From the NCBI GenBank assembly GCA_964460785.1, contig CAYWQB010000003.1:1-64000 (forward strand): a stretch of DNA of 64,000 nt, written 5' to 3'. Every line of letters begins with the position of its first letter. The stretch's first letter is position 1. The notes beneath the pieces are model-generated. The model saw only the letters and a list, made by a program, of their open reading frames with translations, made no database searches and was not told where the DNA came from. Origin of the DNA: CAYWQB01 sp964460785. GTDB lineage: Bacteria; Chlamydiota; Chlamydiia; Chlamydiales; CAYWQB01. Both the position numbers and the translations under genes were made by a program. Below, in pieces: positions 17,539 through 28,554 of this stretch.

Positions 17539-18020
17539 GACTCTTCACAAGTGGTGATGACTGCAATACACTGAACACCATCACCACAGCCAAAGTCGGT
17601 TAAGCCTTCACCTGTGGTAGCTGTAGCCCCAACTTGTTCAACACGCAAGTCCATCACAGATGCAATACGCTGCTTGAGCTCTTCTAACCGTTTCTTGATC
17701 TTTGGTCTACGCGCTTCAATGGTTAAAGCAACATGCATAATCTTCTGCTTACCAAGAGTCTCCAATGCACGACGCAGGTAGACTTCACTATCTGTAATTC
17801 CTTCCTTCAAGCAGAGATCATCTGCAATGCCTCCAAGAACTAGGACTCCTGTGACAGAGGTAATCGCATTGCAAATAGCATGGAAGACCACGTCTCCATC
17901 AGAGTTAGCATTAAACCCTGGGACCCCTTCAAAAATCAACCCACCCATCACACAGGGTTTGGATGAATCTTCAGGCAAAAAGCGGTGACTATCTTGCCCT
18001 ATTCCAGTTCTCCAGAGCAT
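17535..18020 (-). CDS. ispF: 2-C-methyl-D-erythritol 2,4-cyclodiphosphate synthase
   Basis: Fifth step of the non-mevalonate isoprenoid pathway, which feeds UppS at the left end of the window. The zinc ligands appear as the GQDSHRF motif (Asp and His, about residues 8-10) and in [14 protein letters not shown] (His near residue 47). The [13 protein letters not shown] segment near the C-terminus is the CDP-binding part. About 161 residues is the standard length. The frame opens at a TTG at 18032, but the ATG at 18020 has GAGG six bases upstream and is preferred. It overlaps cysJ by four bases tail to tail. Several family-conserved residues are altered, but the active-site set is complete. Confidence 0.9.
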   Translation of the reverse strand: MLWRTGIGQDSHRFLPEDSSKPCVMGGLIFEGVPGFNANSDGDVVFHAICNAITSVTGVLVLGGIADDLCLKEGITDSEVYLRRALETLGKQKIMHVALTIEARRPKIKKRLEELKQRIASVMDLRVEQVGATATTGEGLTDFGCGDGVQCIAVITTCEES

Positions 18021-18086
18021 CTCATACCTCAATCGAATTGTTGATTAGGAAACATTTTAAGGAGTCTGAAAATTTAAACAAAAGAT

Positions 18087-18114
18087 AAAAAAAACCCCTC
18101 CATTTGGAGGGGTT
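18087..18114 (-). terminator. Intrinsic terminator of the tpsA transcript
   Basis: On the minus strand AACCCCTCC pairs with GGAGGGGTT over a four-base loop and is followed by eight T. It lies about 30 bases after the tpsA stop and insulates ispF. Confidence 0.85.
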
Positions 18115-18144
18115 CAAAGAGTTATTTAGATACCTTCTCTTTGT

Positions 18145-21100
18145 CTAGATGACGTCTTCATCATCATCCTCAACAAAAGAAAACTCATTCCCATCCTCTG
18201 ACTGACTAGGGGATGTGCTTCCTGTTCCCTCAAAAGAGAAGTTCAGGTCTACCCCATTCACCCCTCCAGGGATTGTAATCGTATAGCTCCTCACATCAGG
18301 TGTGTTGGTCTCTGTGAGATTCACTACAATTGTTGAGGTATCTGGAGTAACAGCGATTTCTCCCGATTCATAAGTGATCTCGTAGTTCTCAGAGGTACGC
18401 CCAGCAGGAGTTACCTCCACGGAAGACCCAGCAACATCACTTGGGAAAGGGTTAGGAGTATAGGTTAGAGTTCCTCCAAGAGCACTTTGACTTTCCCCAT
18501 TCACAAATCCCTCATAGGATACAATGGGTGTATACCCTGAGTTTTCAATGATGCTATCATTAAGGATTTTTACAGTCAGAGGAGCTTTCTCAATCGTTGC
18601 AGTCGCTGTTCCAGCTTTTACAAGTGTATAGTTACTTGCACTACCAAGAAGGCCTCCATCTGCCCCTACACCATTAGAAAGAGTATAAGAGACGTTCACT
18701 GTTTTGTCTTTCCCTGCTCCAGCTGTCTCAAACGACCCAGAAGAGGATACATCTAGAGTTTCACCTGAGACTACCCCTAGAGCTTCTGTGGAAGCTCCTA
18801 CAAGCTTCCCTACCGATAGATCTACTTCTGTTGTTCCATCATAAACCTTATTGGCTGCAGTCGTTCCACTAATCTTCAGTGGACGAGGGGTAATAGAAGC
18901 TCGTATAACTTCTGACTCTAATGAGAAGTTGCTAGCCAAGACAGCATCAGATGTTGAATCTAGTGAGTATGCCACTTGTACTTCTTTGTTTTTACCTACC
19001 TCTGGTCCCTGTAAAAAGACCCCTTCTCCAGACACTATGATTGTCTCTCCATCAATGGTGTTGCTCAATGTCACACCACCTGTATTCACAACAGCTTCAC
19101 TACCTCCATCATAGACTTTATCTGCAACTGTGACTCCCGCTATCCCAAGCTTTCTTGGGGTAATTGTCGCTTGTAATGGAGCCGCTTCTAGTCCTTCTTC
19201 AATCTGGTAGTTACCAGCATCTGCTCCACTTAAAGAGTACTGAGCAAATACATAGTGCGTTTCCCCTTCTGAGTTTGCATGCTTAGCTGCTGTGGCATCA
19301 AGATTAGCCTCTGTCTTAAAAGTTCCTGTAGCAGAGACTGTGACAATATCTCCCTGCACAAGACCTAATAACCCACCAACTTCGATATCTGCAGCATCAG
19401 AGCCATTATACTCTTTATCTAGAGCTTTAACTCCTACAACAGAGACCGCTTTCTTATGAATGGTTGCTGTTGTGCTATCTGCATCCCCAACATGGAGCCG
19501 ATAGTTCTTAGCTAGCCCATTTCCCTCTCCATCTGCCAAAGAGTAGGACACATTCACAGTTTTATCTTCTGCTGCAGTTGTGGATGCAAACTCCCCATTA
19601 GCGGAGACATTTAATGTCTCTCCAGTAACTAAGCCATCAAGGTCTCCGGCTGCTACTTTTGCGACTTTTGTCCCATCATAGGTTTTATCGTCTGCCTCAG
19701 GGCTTCCGATTGTGAGTGTTTTAGGTGTAATATCAGCTGCTAAACGCGCATCTGCAAGGGTATAATTTGTAGCGAGCCCTTGTACTAAGTCTCCCCCGCT
19801 TTCACCATTCGCTAGCGTATATTTTGTGTAGACCTCTTTATCTTTACCGACATTCGCACCCCCAGTGAATTCTGCACTTGCTACGCTCACTTTTAGGTTC
19901 TCTGCTGTCCCTCCAACCTCTACAAGGCCTTCGAGAGAGCCCGCTGTTACCTCAGCCTCTGCATCGCCATCATATACCTTATCCTTGGCTTCACTACCTG
20001 AGATTGTTAGTGCTTTCGGATTGATGGTTGCATAGAGGGTCTCATCTGCCAGGCTATAGTTGCTTTGCAAGCCCCCATTTTCACCATCTGCCAATGTATA
20101 AGAGGCTGTCACCTTCTTATCCTTACCAGCATTAGCATCCTCAAAAAGCCCTGAAGCTTGTTCTACAACGAGAGTCTCGTTGCCCACCAGGCCAGATAAG
20201 CTCCCTGCTAATACCTCTGTACTTTTCGAAGCATTATATGTCTTATCCTTCACAATGCTTCCGCGAATCTCTAAAGCTTTCTTGGTGATGGTTCCCTGCT
20301 TTGTCTCTCCTTCAAGAGTGTAGTTAGCAGCAAGCCCTCCATGACCCCCATTTGCTAGTTCATAAGTCACATCAACAGACTTATTCTCACCGACATTTGC
20401 ATCCTCAAAGGCCCCTTTTGCACTCACAGTAAGAGTCTCTTGACCTACGAGACTTTCAAGAGATCCTACATTGACTTTTGCATCTGTTTTTCCATCATAA
20501 ACTTTGCTTGCCACCGTTGTAGGCTCACTATCAGAGACCGTTAACTTTTTAGGGTTAATATCTGCTGCAAGACGCTCATCAGCTAAGGTGTAGTTTGTAG
20601 CGAGCCCTTGTACTAAGTCTCCCCCACTTTCACCATTCGCTAGCGTATATTTTGTATAGACCTCTTTGTCTTTACCGACATTTGCACCCCCAGTGAATTC
20701 TGCACTCGCTACGCTCACTTTTAGGTTCTCTGCTGTCCCTCCAACCTCTACAAGGCCTTCGAGAGAGCCCGCTGTTACCTCAGCCTCTGCATCGCCATCA
20801 TATACCTTATCCTTGGCTTCACTACCTGAGATTGTTAGTGCTTTCGGATTGATGGTTGCATAGAGGGTCTCATCTGCCAGGCTATAGTTGCTTTGCAAGC
20901 CCCCATTTTCACCATCTGCCAATGTATAAGAGGCTGTCACCTTCTTATCCTTACCAGCATTAGCATCCTCAAAAAGCCCTGAAGCTTGTTCTACAACGAG
21001 AGTCTCGTTGCCCACCAGGCCAGATAAGCTCCCTGCTAATACCTCTGTACTTTTCGAAGCATTATATGTCTTATCCTTCGCAACACTCCCTTCAATTTCT

Positions 21101-21522
21101 AAAGCCTTTGGCTTAATTGTTGCTGTTGTGTGGTCCCAGTCACCAGCCTTTAACCGGTAGTTATTTGCATGCCCATTATTTTTGCCATCTGCTAAGGCAT
21201 ACGCAACATCAACGGCCTTATCCTCTTCAGCATTTGCATCTGCAAAAGTTCCGGTTGCTGAAACATATAATTCCTCTGTTGAAACTAAACCAGACAGACT
21301 CCCCGCTGTTACCACTGCACCTTTTGTCCCATCATAGACTTTATCTGCAGCTTCAGGTGCTGAGATAGTCAAATCTTTAGGTGTGATGGTTGCTGTGGTA
21401 TGAGCATCTGCTAATGTATAGTTAGAGTCTGAGCTTGCCACATCAAATGTCACAAGAACATCTTTAGACTTTCCAACATTTGCTCCTCCTGTAAATGAAG
21501 CTTGGTTCACAAGATTCACCAT
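18145..21522 (-). pseudogene. TpsA exoprotein, C-terminal part (downstream of a frameshift): YDG/MBG repeat adhesin
   Basis: The downstream part of one large two-partner-secretion exoprotein. About 1,120 residues hold the second half of repeat 5 and then repeats 6 to 15 of a roughly 92-residue YDG domain. Each starts near KxYDG and carries an FEDANAGKDK-like strand and an LASNYSL-like strand. A final MBG-like domain (PLTVKILND to GEIAVTP, about residues 970-1050) and an acidic tail ending EDDDEDVI complete it. The only methionine near its start is inside a repeat. The frame joins the preceding ORF through ILSSDEDNFPSNMVNLVNQ if one base is restored near 21560. It has no start signal of its own. 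Whether the break is real or a sequencing error cannot be told here. Confidence 0.85.
19761..21079 (-). repeat. Near-identical internal duplication in tpsA (two copies of about 490 bp, offset 828 bp)
   Basis: Bases 19764-20251 recur almost unchanged at 20592-21079. Reading outwards, the match runs from the AGCGAGCCCTTG stretch to TCTTATCCTT. The shift of 828 bases is 276 codons, equal to three repeat units. The other units in the gene are clearly diverged, so this copy event is recent or kept alike by gene conversion. Confidence 0.9.
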
Positions 21523-24500
21523 ATTAGAAGGGAAGTTGTCCTCATCACTTGAAAGAATCCCTGTAAGACTGTCGCTTCAGAGGATCCATCATAGCTTTTA
21601 TCCTTAGCTGTAAGAGTCTCTATAGATAGCGGCTTTGGATTAATCGTCGCATATAGCATTTGACTGGCTAGGCTATAGTTAGAAGCAAGCCCTCCATTAT
21701 CTCCTGTCCCATCAAGAAGAGAGTAGGAGGCTGTTACCTTCTTATCCTCTCCTGCATTTGCATTTTCAAAGCTTGCAGTAATATCCTCTGAAATTTTTAG
21801 CGTTTCACTACCAGCTAAATTCACTAAGTGACCAGGAAGAACGGTTGCCCCTGTCAGACCATCATACGTTTTATCTTTTGCAATGCTCCCTTGCATAGAT
21901 AAAGGACGACGATCAATATCTCCAGTTAAAGACTGGGAAGATGTTTCTAGAAAATAGTTTGATGCAAGTCCAGTTTCACTATCGGCAATATCATAAATCA
22001 CCGATACCGTTTTATCTGTTCCCGCATGAGGGGTGTCATATTGCCCTGTAGCAACCACAGTAAGGGACTCCCCTTCAACCAAGCCTGTAAGTTTTGCATT
22101 AGAAATACTTGCTATGCGGCTTCCATCGTAGACTTTTGTATCAACATCAGCTGTAGAAATCGTTACTTCTTTAGGGTCTATATTCGCTTTACCCTCTCCA
22201 CTTTCTAAGCTGTAATTAGAAGCTAGACCTCCATTCTCCCCATTAGAGAGCTCATAAGCAATTGTTACCAGCTTGTCTACATCAGCATTTTTATTATCAA
22301 ATGTTCCACTAGCTGAAACGCCAACAGTCTCTAATCCTACAAATCCTGAAAGTTGCCCTGCTTCAACCTCTGCATCTGTATTGCCATCATATGTTTTGTT
22401 CTTTGGAATAGAATTTTCGATTGTTAAAGGCCTCGCTGTGATTGAGGCATGGAATTCTTTTTCAGAAGGCGCTGTGTAATTGGAGGCTAGCCCTGCTCCA
22501 TCTCCCACTCCATCAGCGATCTCATAAGAAACTGTTACAGGCTTTTCTTCCCCCACATTTGCATCCTCAAAATCTCCAGCTGTCGCTGTAAGCTGCAAGA
22601 ACTCTTCACCAGCGAGTCCAGATAAACTTCCATCCTCTGATAGATCAGCTGTTGCTGTGCCATCATAGACTTTATTACTAACTGCTGTTCCAGAGACAGA
22701 CAGTTGTTTTGGGTTAATTGTGAGGGTTCCACTCTCAAAAGAAATTCTATAGTAATCCGATGTAATCCCTGCTGGATCAATGGTGTACTCTCCAACATTC
22801 ACTGCATCTGCTGCTGTTCCTTGAACAACTAAATCTCCAGAAAGAGCATCTGCTAGGTCTTCAAAAATTCCAGAGGCATTAGATATGGATTCTGTTTGCA
22901 CACTGCTGCTATGCGTGTTTCCAGAAAAAGTCACAGATGCATCTTTTGCTTTGACTGTATAGCGGGGCTTCATCCCTCTAAGCATGGGAGTAGATAGCCC
23001 GTCTGCAATTCTCCAAGAATTTGTAAAGTCAAAACCAGTATATGTGCTTTGTTTGCGCAAGTCTTCTATAGAATAAGCGGCATACGTGTTTCCTTCACCA
23101 TCTAATTGTGAACTTTCTTCCCCATAACTTCCGACCAAGGGAAGTGATCCATCGATATAGTAAAAATTATCTACATCCCATGATTCAACACTGGCTGTGC
23201 CAATTAAAGCCCCCGCTTTTGCCCCATCTTCTCCAATTTCTCCAATAGAGTAGCAGTTAGTGATAGTTAGACTTCCTCCTGAAAAACTCTTAATAAGCCC
23301 TCCTGCAGAATATCCCGACCGAGCCTCTACTATGCCTGCATTAAAGCTATCAATGATGGTAACATCAACCTGAGAAACACTACCTAATAATCCTCCAGCT
23401 CCATAATACCCCTCCATGGTCCCTGTATTAAAGCACTTTTCAATAACAAGGCCTCCATCAACCTCTTGGTTTTTACCTACATATCCTATTAACCCTGCAG
23501 ATACGTAGCGGTAAGGGCCAAGGTGTGCAGTATTGTAGCAGTTGAGGATTTTGGTGTTGTTTCTAGCTATTGCAGCAATCGCTCCTCTATTGTTATTTGC
23601 ACTAAAGCCTCCTCCCTCAATACCCATATCACGAATCAATGTTGGGGTGCTACTTCCTCCTATGTAGCCAAAAATACCGTTCACATAGTTTCCACTGCCA
23701 CCTTCTATTTCACGAGAACTTGTAGGAGTAGGGTTTTTCATCACATGCCCTAAGCCTGCAAATGTTCCAACAAAAGCTCCGGTATACCCTCCTTGCCCTG
23801 TAGGCTTATAGGCATTCTCTCCTTCACCTGAAAGGTCTAGATCCTCTGCAACTGCTATATACAAAGGTGTATCGACAGACGTTGCTAAATTTTCAAGATC
23901 TGCTTTTGTGTGAATCAATGTATATTCTGTTAAGTTTGAGTCTGGGTCCTCTAAAAGCTCAGGAGGTAGAATGGTATTAGTGACATTAGTCACACTGGTC
24001 CCCGTATAAAACTTTGCATTTGCACCAGATAGGGTGACTTTTCCCCCTCGGATGTGGTAGTCATGCCCTTCGCCCATTGTTAAGACAAACTCTGCAGTAT
24101 CCCCTGTCCCTTCAATGTCTGACTCAATATAAATATCCCCATGAGCCTCTAGTGCAAATCTATGATTAGTATCCCAGCTAATCGGAGCTTTAACTGTGAT
24201 ATTGCCCTCTTCATCTCCACTAGGCTGCGTCACTACACGGACATTGTTATCAGCTAGGCTAAACTCTATCAAGCCTGCTTTGACCTGACTTGTAGTAAGG
24301 ACATAGCCTATACCTGCTTTAATTCTAGACCCTCCTAACCCATCAATAATTTCAATATTTGTAGGGTCAATCAGGAAAGATCCTGTTTGTCCATTCTCAG
24401 CCTTTGTTGTGACATATAGATCATTGGCGAGGTCAAGCAAACTACCACTTGTTTCAACAAAGCCTCCATCTCCGACTGTGGGCGCTGAAGCATCAAGTGT

Positions 24501-25322
24501 TCCTGACGCAGAAAGGGTTCCATTTTCAGCAAGAAGTAAGATCGTCCCTTGGTCATCCACTGTTAAGGTCTGTGCTTCTGAGGTTCCTGTATGGTTGACC
24601 ACCGTAGGCATAAGATCCCCTAAAGCTTTCGCTGTTAGGAGAATATACCCTCCCCCTGCATGAATCGCTCCTTTTTGCTCTACAAGAGCATCTAAAGCCC
24701 CTTCATCTATTTGCGCTTTGACTCTAGAGCCTAAATCTAATGTGACCCGCTTACCTGCAGCAAGTAAGACATCCCCATGCGGTGCATTGATTGTTCCTTC
24801 ATTCACAACCTTGGCTGCAACGAGTGCAACAAGCCCTCCATCGCGCACATCTACTGTCCCTTCTTGCACAATAGAAGCGAGACTTTCTCCATCTAAAGAA
24901 AAACCTTCCTCTCCTTGATTCACCAGGTCTAGAGTAGAAGTAACAAGAGATCCAACATTCACTTGTGCAGTGGAACTAAAGATAACCCCATTAGGGTTCA
25001 TCAGAAATACTTGCCCATTAGCTTCAATGGCCCCTTGGATTTTTGAGACATCGGAGCCTACAACATGGTTAAATGCTGTAGCTTCTGTAGAAGGCTGGTT
25101 AAACTGAACTGTATGCCCCTCTCCAACAGAAAAGCCTTGCCAGTTGATATCGAGGTTATGGGTTGTTTGCTCGATATGCATTTCTTTCCCAGACTGGCTG
25201 ATGCTTCCAGATCCTGACTGTATCTCCCCTCCTGTAGGTAGCTGTGCAGCCACTCCTAAAGAAGGCATCCCAAGCCAGCAACTTAGAAAAAAAGCTGTAA
25301 ATCCAAGCTTTTTACGCATCAT
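21516..25322 (-). pseudogene. TpsA filamentous-haemagglutinin-type exoprotein, N-terminal part (frameshifted)
   Basis: Two-partner-secretion adhesin exported by the TpsB gene just upstream. From the ATG at 25322 (GGGAG ahead of it) come a signal peptide (MMRKKLGF, then a hydrophobic stretch ending GVAAQLPTGG) and the TPS secretion domain with DINWQGFSVG and NPNGVIF (about residues 50-130). A beta-helix-like region follows. GLUG-like motifs (GAGGLLGSV, SAGGLIKSF, VSAGLIGYV) lie at about residues 600-720. Then come YDG repeats 1 to 5. The frame stops in repeat 5 after an out-of-frame tail. Restoring one base near 21560 fuses it to the C-terminal part, giving about 2,400 residues. Probably a surface or secreted host- or cell-contact protein. 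Low similarity to other chlamydial genes suggests acquisition, which is inference. Confidence 0.88.
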
Positions 25323-25396
25323 TTGTCTCCCTAATGAATGATCTTTATTAAGCATGCGCTCTCCTCTCTTTTGGTTGTATGAAAGGCATGAGCGCC

Positions 25397-26371
25397 TTAG
25401 AAATTAAAGTTTCCTGAAAACCAAACAACACCGTCTTTGGTTTTAAACTTGTGATTTGCCGCCATCAAGTTGAGGTCTAGCCCTTTCCAATCTACAGTTA
25501 CACCAAGCCCTCCACCTTTGAGGGTTTGATGGTTTTGTCCTGCTTCCCAGGGCTTTTTATTGATCCTTACGCGTCCTCCATCATAAAAGACAAAGACAGA
25601 TGCATATTGATGGGCTAAGTAGCGTAGCTCTGCTTGGCCTAAATATCCCTCATCTCCAGAGCCTTCACTTGTGTGATATGCTCGCACACCTCCAGGGCCT
25701 CCGAGAATAAACCGTTCTGAAGAGCCTAAGTTTTTATTGGACCACTGCCCTCTTGCATGAATTTTCAACCGTAAGGGCTCAGCTAGCTTTTGAATCCTTG
25801 TGATATTTGCTTGCACCATATTGAAAAAGCCTTGTGCTCTCGCTGTTTCGCTGTCTCTTTCTCTAGCAGCTTCTGTGCGGATGGATAGGTGTCCACGCAT
25901 GATCGCAAGCTCTGCCCAAGTCACACCTCCGCCTAAAAAGGAATCACGTACCATGACAAAGGCACTCAATGGCACAAGAGGTACTCGCTTTCTCTCTACG
26001 GAGCTTACCTGTGCAACTTCATCTTTTAAAAACTTAAACCGAGGCTCTAAACTTAACTTAAAGAGTAAGTCATCTCGATTGATGAATGGATGAGAGAGGC
26101 CAAACCCTAGAGTATCCGCCTTTCCATTCACCCCTAAGTTTGCAAACTCTTTAGCCAACTCATAGTTAGTATGGCTATAGCTAAACTGTGCACGTGTATT
26201 GACATAGTTTAAGGGAATCTCATAGGCGATATTCCCCACCCAGTTTGTTTTATTCGTGACAAGAGCTGTTAAGCCAAAGCGATCCCCAAAAACAAGAGCT
26301 CTATTTAGATTGGCTCGCACCCCTGCGCGACGTCGCCCCCCCGTAACGGTTTCCATAGTTATCCGCAACAA
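25397..26371 (-). pseudogene. TpsB outer-membrane transporter, C-terminal beta-barrel part (frameshifted)
   Basis: The barrel half of the two-partner-secretion pore. The sequence from GRRRAGVRANLNRALVFGDR onwards alternates in beta-barrel fashion. It includes the L6-loop motif RFILGGPGGVRAY (VRGY-like, about residue 218) and FVFYDGGRV (about residue 275), and it ends in aromatic NFNF typical of outer-membrane proteins. It overlaps the N-terminal ORF by 71 bases and is out of frame with it. Its apparent start codons lie in overlap sequence and have no sensible ribosome-binding site. Removing one G from the run at 26336-26342 gives a single protein of about 515 residues with a normal NYGNRYGGRRRAGVRANL join. 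Followed after 74 bases by tpsA on the same strand. Confidence 0.87.
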
Positions 26372-26948
26372 GGCTCACCTCATAGCGCTTCCCTGGTGTG
26401 ACGGTGACTTCTAAGTCACCTTCTGCAAAATTTTCTCCAGGCTTGATGACAGACTGCATCTCGACTCCTGGCAAATCAGACAGGGTTTTTAGCTGATGTT
26501 CCAGCTGAGTTGCATTGATATAATCGCCACGATCAAACTGCTTTAACCAGTCTGTGGCAGAGTCTCCTAGCTCACCATGAGTAAGGATTTTACCATATTT
26601 CGCTTCAACAACGGCAAAGGTGACCACTCCATTGCGAATCTCTTGTGCAGGCAACTTAACCTGTGCATAGCGATGCCCTTGCTCGTGGTAGTAGTTTGAC
26701 CACTCCTTCGCATAGTTTTTTAGGTCATCGATCGAGACCCTTTCACCAATTTGAGGAGCTGCTACTTGAAAAAGTTGCTCTTCGGTATAGAGGTGCAGTC
26801 CTTCAAACTGCACACCTCGAAGAAGAAAGCGATTTGCTTGACTTTCACTCTTGGCCTCCACCTGTTTTTGCTCATTCTGAGCACTTAACCCACTGGCTAT
26901 CAGAGCAGAAACCATAGCCAACTTAAAACCGAAAAGCAGCAATCGCAT
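26301..26948 (-). pseudogene. TpsB outer-membrane transporter, N-terminal POTRA part (frameshifted)
   Basis: The periplasmic half of the transporter that secretes TpsA. It starts with a signal peptide (MRLLLFGFKLAMVSALIASGLSA). Two POTRA-like domains follow: FLLRGVQFEGLHLYTEEQL (about residues 41-59) with YYHEQGHRYAQVKLP, and the segment from TFAVVEAKYGKILTHG to the GDLEVTVTPGKRY strand (about residues 109-187). The in-frame product runs through the G7 tract into a short wrong-frame tail (GGATSRRGASQSK) and stops. AAGGA before the ATG supports the start. In this state no complete transporter would be made. Change of the tract by one base would restore it, so the gene may be switched rather than dead. 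Confidence 0.87.
26336..26342 (-). repeat. Homopolymer of seven G inside tpsB at the frameshift
   Basis: Seven consecutive C on the plus strand (G on the coding strand) lie exactly where the two tpsB frames must be joined. Six G would restore TAC GGG GGG CGA CGT, reading Y-G-G-R-R. Slipped-strand mispairing is the obvious mechanism, but a sequencing error in a homopolymer is the main alternative. Confidence 0.85.
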
Positions 26949-27135
26949 ACCTTTTATCCTTCATTCTTTTGAAAATATGAGAGCAATAGACCCCCTATAA
27001 CAGCCAAGCAAAATATTTTTATATGTTTTTTTTACTGCAAAATAAGAGTGCTTCTCTGTAAGTCACTTGAGGAATAGAAGCTCAAGATCTAGAATGCAAA
27101 ATACGGTGAATGACCAAAGCGAAAGGGGAAATTGT

Positions 27136-28554
27136 ATGTCATGGTTGAAAGTAACTGGAGGAGCAACTCTATCAGGTTCTGTACGTGCTGGAGGGGCGAA
27201 AAATGCCATCACCAAGCTCCTTGTAGCCTCCTTACTTTCTGACAAAAAGTGTGTACTGCGCAATGTCCCGGATATTGTAGAAGTCTCCGTTACCCTTGAC
27301 CTCTGCCGTGAATTAGGCTCAGAAATTCTCTGGGATAAAGATCAGCAACTCATTGAGATCCGTACAAAAGAACTCAAAACCACTTATATCCCTCAGCGCT
27401 TTTCTGGAGCCAACCGCATTCCTATTCTCATGATTGGTGCCCTTTTAGGTCGGACCAGAGAAGAGATCATTGTCCCTACAGTAGGAGGGTGTCAGATTGG
27501 CAAGCGCCCTGTTGACTTCCATGTCCAAGCGCTTGAAAAGCTTGGGGCCACTGTTGAATTCCGCAAAATGAAGCGAGAGGGGGCTTACCTAGCTCATGCC
27601 CATGAGGGCCTTCATGGAACAGAAATTGTCCTTCCCTACCCCTCTGTAGGAGCCACCGAAAATGCGATTTTGGCTAGTGCTTGTGCCAAAGGGAAAACGG
27701 TCATTCGTAATGCTGCAATGGAGCCTGAGGTCGTAGAACTTGTGCTCTTCCTTCAGAAAATGGGAGTCTATATCACCCTAGGGAGCAACCGATCTATCTA
27801 TGTTGAAAAAACAGAAACCTTTAAAGAGGCTGATCACACTGTGATGCCAGACCGTGTGGTTGCTGCTTCATTTGCTTTAGCTGCAGCGTGCACAGGAGGG
27901 AAAATTTTCATTGAGGATGGCCGCCAAGACCATATGATGACCTTCTTAAATCACTTCCGTAAAGTTGGTGGCGAGTTCCAAGTGAAAGGATCTGGCATTG
28001 AGTGCTTTGCCTCGCGCCCCTTAGCGGGGGTGACACACATTGAAACAGATGTGCATCCAGGGTTCCTGACCGACTGGCAACAACCTTTTGTGGTTCTCCT
28101 GACTCAGACAAAGGGGACCTCTATCATTCATGAGACAGTTTACGAAAACCGCTTTGGCTATACAAAAACCTTAAAAAATATGGGCGCAGATCTCACTCTC
28201 TTTTCTGAATGCCTTGGAGAGGTTCCTTGTCGCTATACTCTTAAAAACTACCATCACAGCTTAGTCGTAAAGGGTCCGAGTCCTTTACAGGCCTCCACCA
28301 TAGAAATCCCTGACTTGCGGGCGGGATTTGCTTATGTATTAGCCGCTTTGATTGCAGAAGGCACAAGCACTGTTAAAGGAACAGCTTATTTACACCGAGG
28401 ATATGAAGACATCGTCAATAAACTGTCTATACTCGGTGCAGATATTGAAGAGATCCACCCCACTGAACCAAAAAACATCTCTGCAGAAAAAGAAAAGTGC
28501 TCTAAACTACTGCTTTCCAATAAGAAAGAGACAGAAAAACTGCCAGCAAAGTGA
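27136..28554 (+). CDS. murA: UDP-N-acetylglucosamine 1-carboxyvinyltransferase
   Basis: First committed step of peptidoglycan synthesis, adding enolpyruvate to UDP-GlcNAc. GGAKNAITK holds the N-terminal Lys-Asn pair. The catalytic loop reads GGCQIGKRPVDFH (Cys near residue 117). TDWQQPFVVLL, TVYENRFGYTK and DLRAGFAYVLAALIAEG follow in the normal order. The GAAAGGGG before the ATG at 27136 supports that start over the longer frame from 27067, giving 472 residues. The last 25 residues (Lys/Glu-rich) extend beyond the usual end. The loop Cys is the fosfomycin-reactive residue, replaced by Asp in C. trachomatis, so this enzyme is predicted to be fosfomycin-sensitive. Its stop overlaps the GTG of epmB. 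Confidence 0.95.
   Translation: MSWLKVTGGATLSGSVRAGGAKNAITKLLVASLLSDKKCVLRNVPDIVEVSVTLDLCRELGSEILWDKDQQLIEIRTKELKTTYIPQRFSGANRIPILMIGALLGRTREEIIVPTVGGCQIGKRPVDFHVQALEKLGATVEFRKMKREGAYLAHAHEGLHGTEIVLPYPSVGATENAILASACAKGKTVIRNAAMEPEVVELVLFLQKMGVYITLGSNRSIYVEKTETFKEADHTVMPDRVVAASFALAAACTGGKIFIEDGRQDHMMTFLNHFRKVGGEFQVKGSGIECFASRPLAGVTHIETDVHPGFLTDWQQPFVVLLTQTKGTSIIHETVYENRFGYTKTLKNMGADLTLFSECLGEVPCRYTLKNYHHSLVVKGPSPLQASTIEIPDLRAGFAYVLAALIAEGTSTVKGTAYLHRGYEDIVNKLSILGADIEEIHPTEPKNISAEKEKCSKLLLSNKKETEKLPAK

Noticed and set aside
18851..19114. Plus-strand ORFs across the tpsA region (also 20666, 24409, 24718)
   Set aside because: Antisense shadows created by the repetitive codons of tpsA; none has a ribosome-binding site.
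18145..25322. Regular repeats that might look like a CRISPR array
   Set aside because: The units are long coding repeats of about 276 bases encoding YDG domains, not short direct repeats with unique spacers.
25397..26948. Two separate outer-membrane genes instead of one tpsB
   Set aside because: POTRA and barrel halves fit one transporter and the junction is a homopolymer; independent genes would need their own starts and signal peptide.
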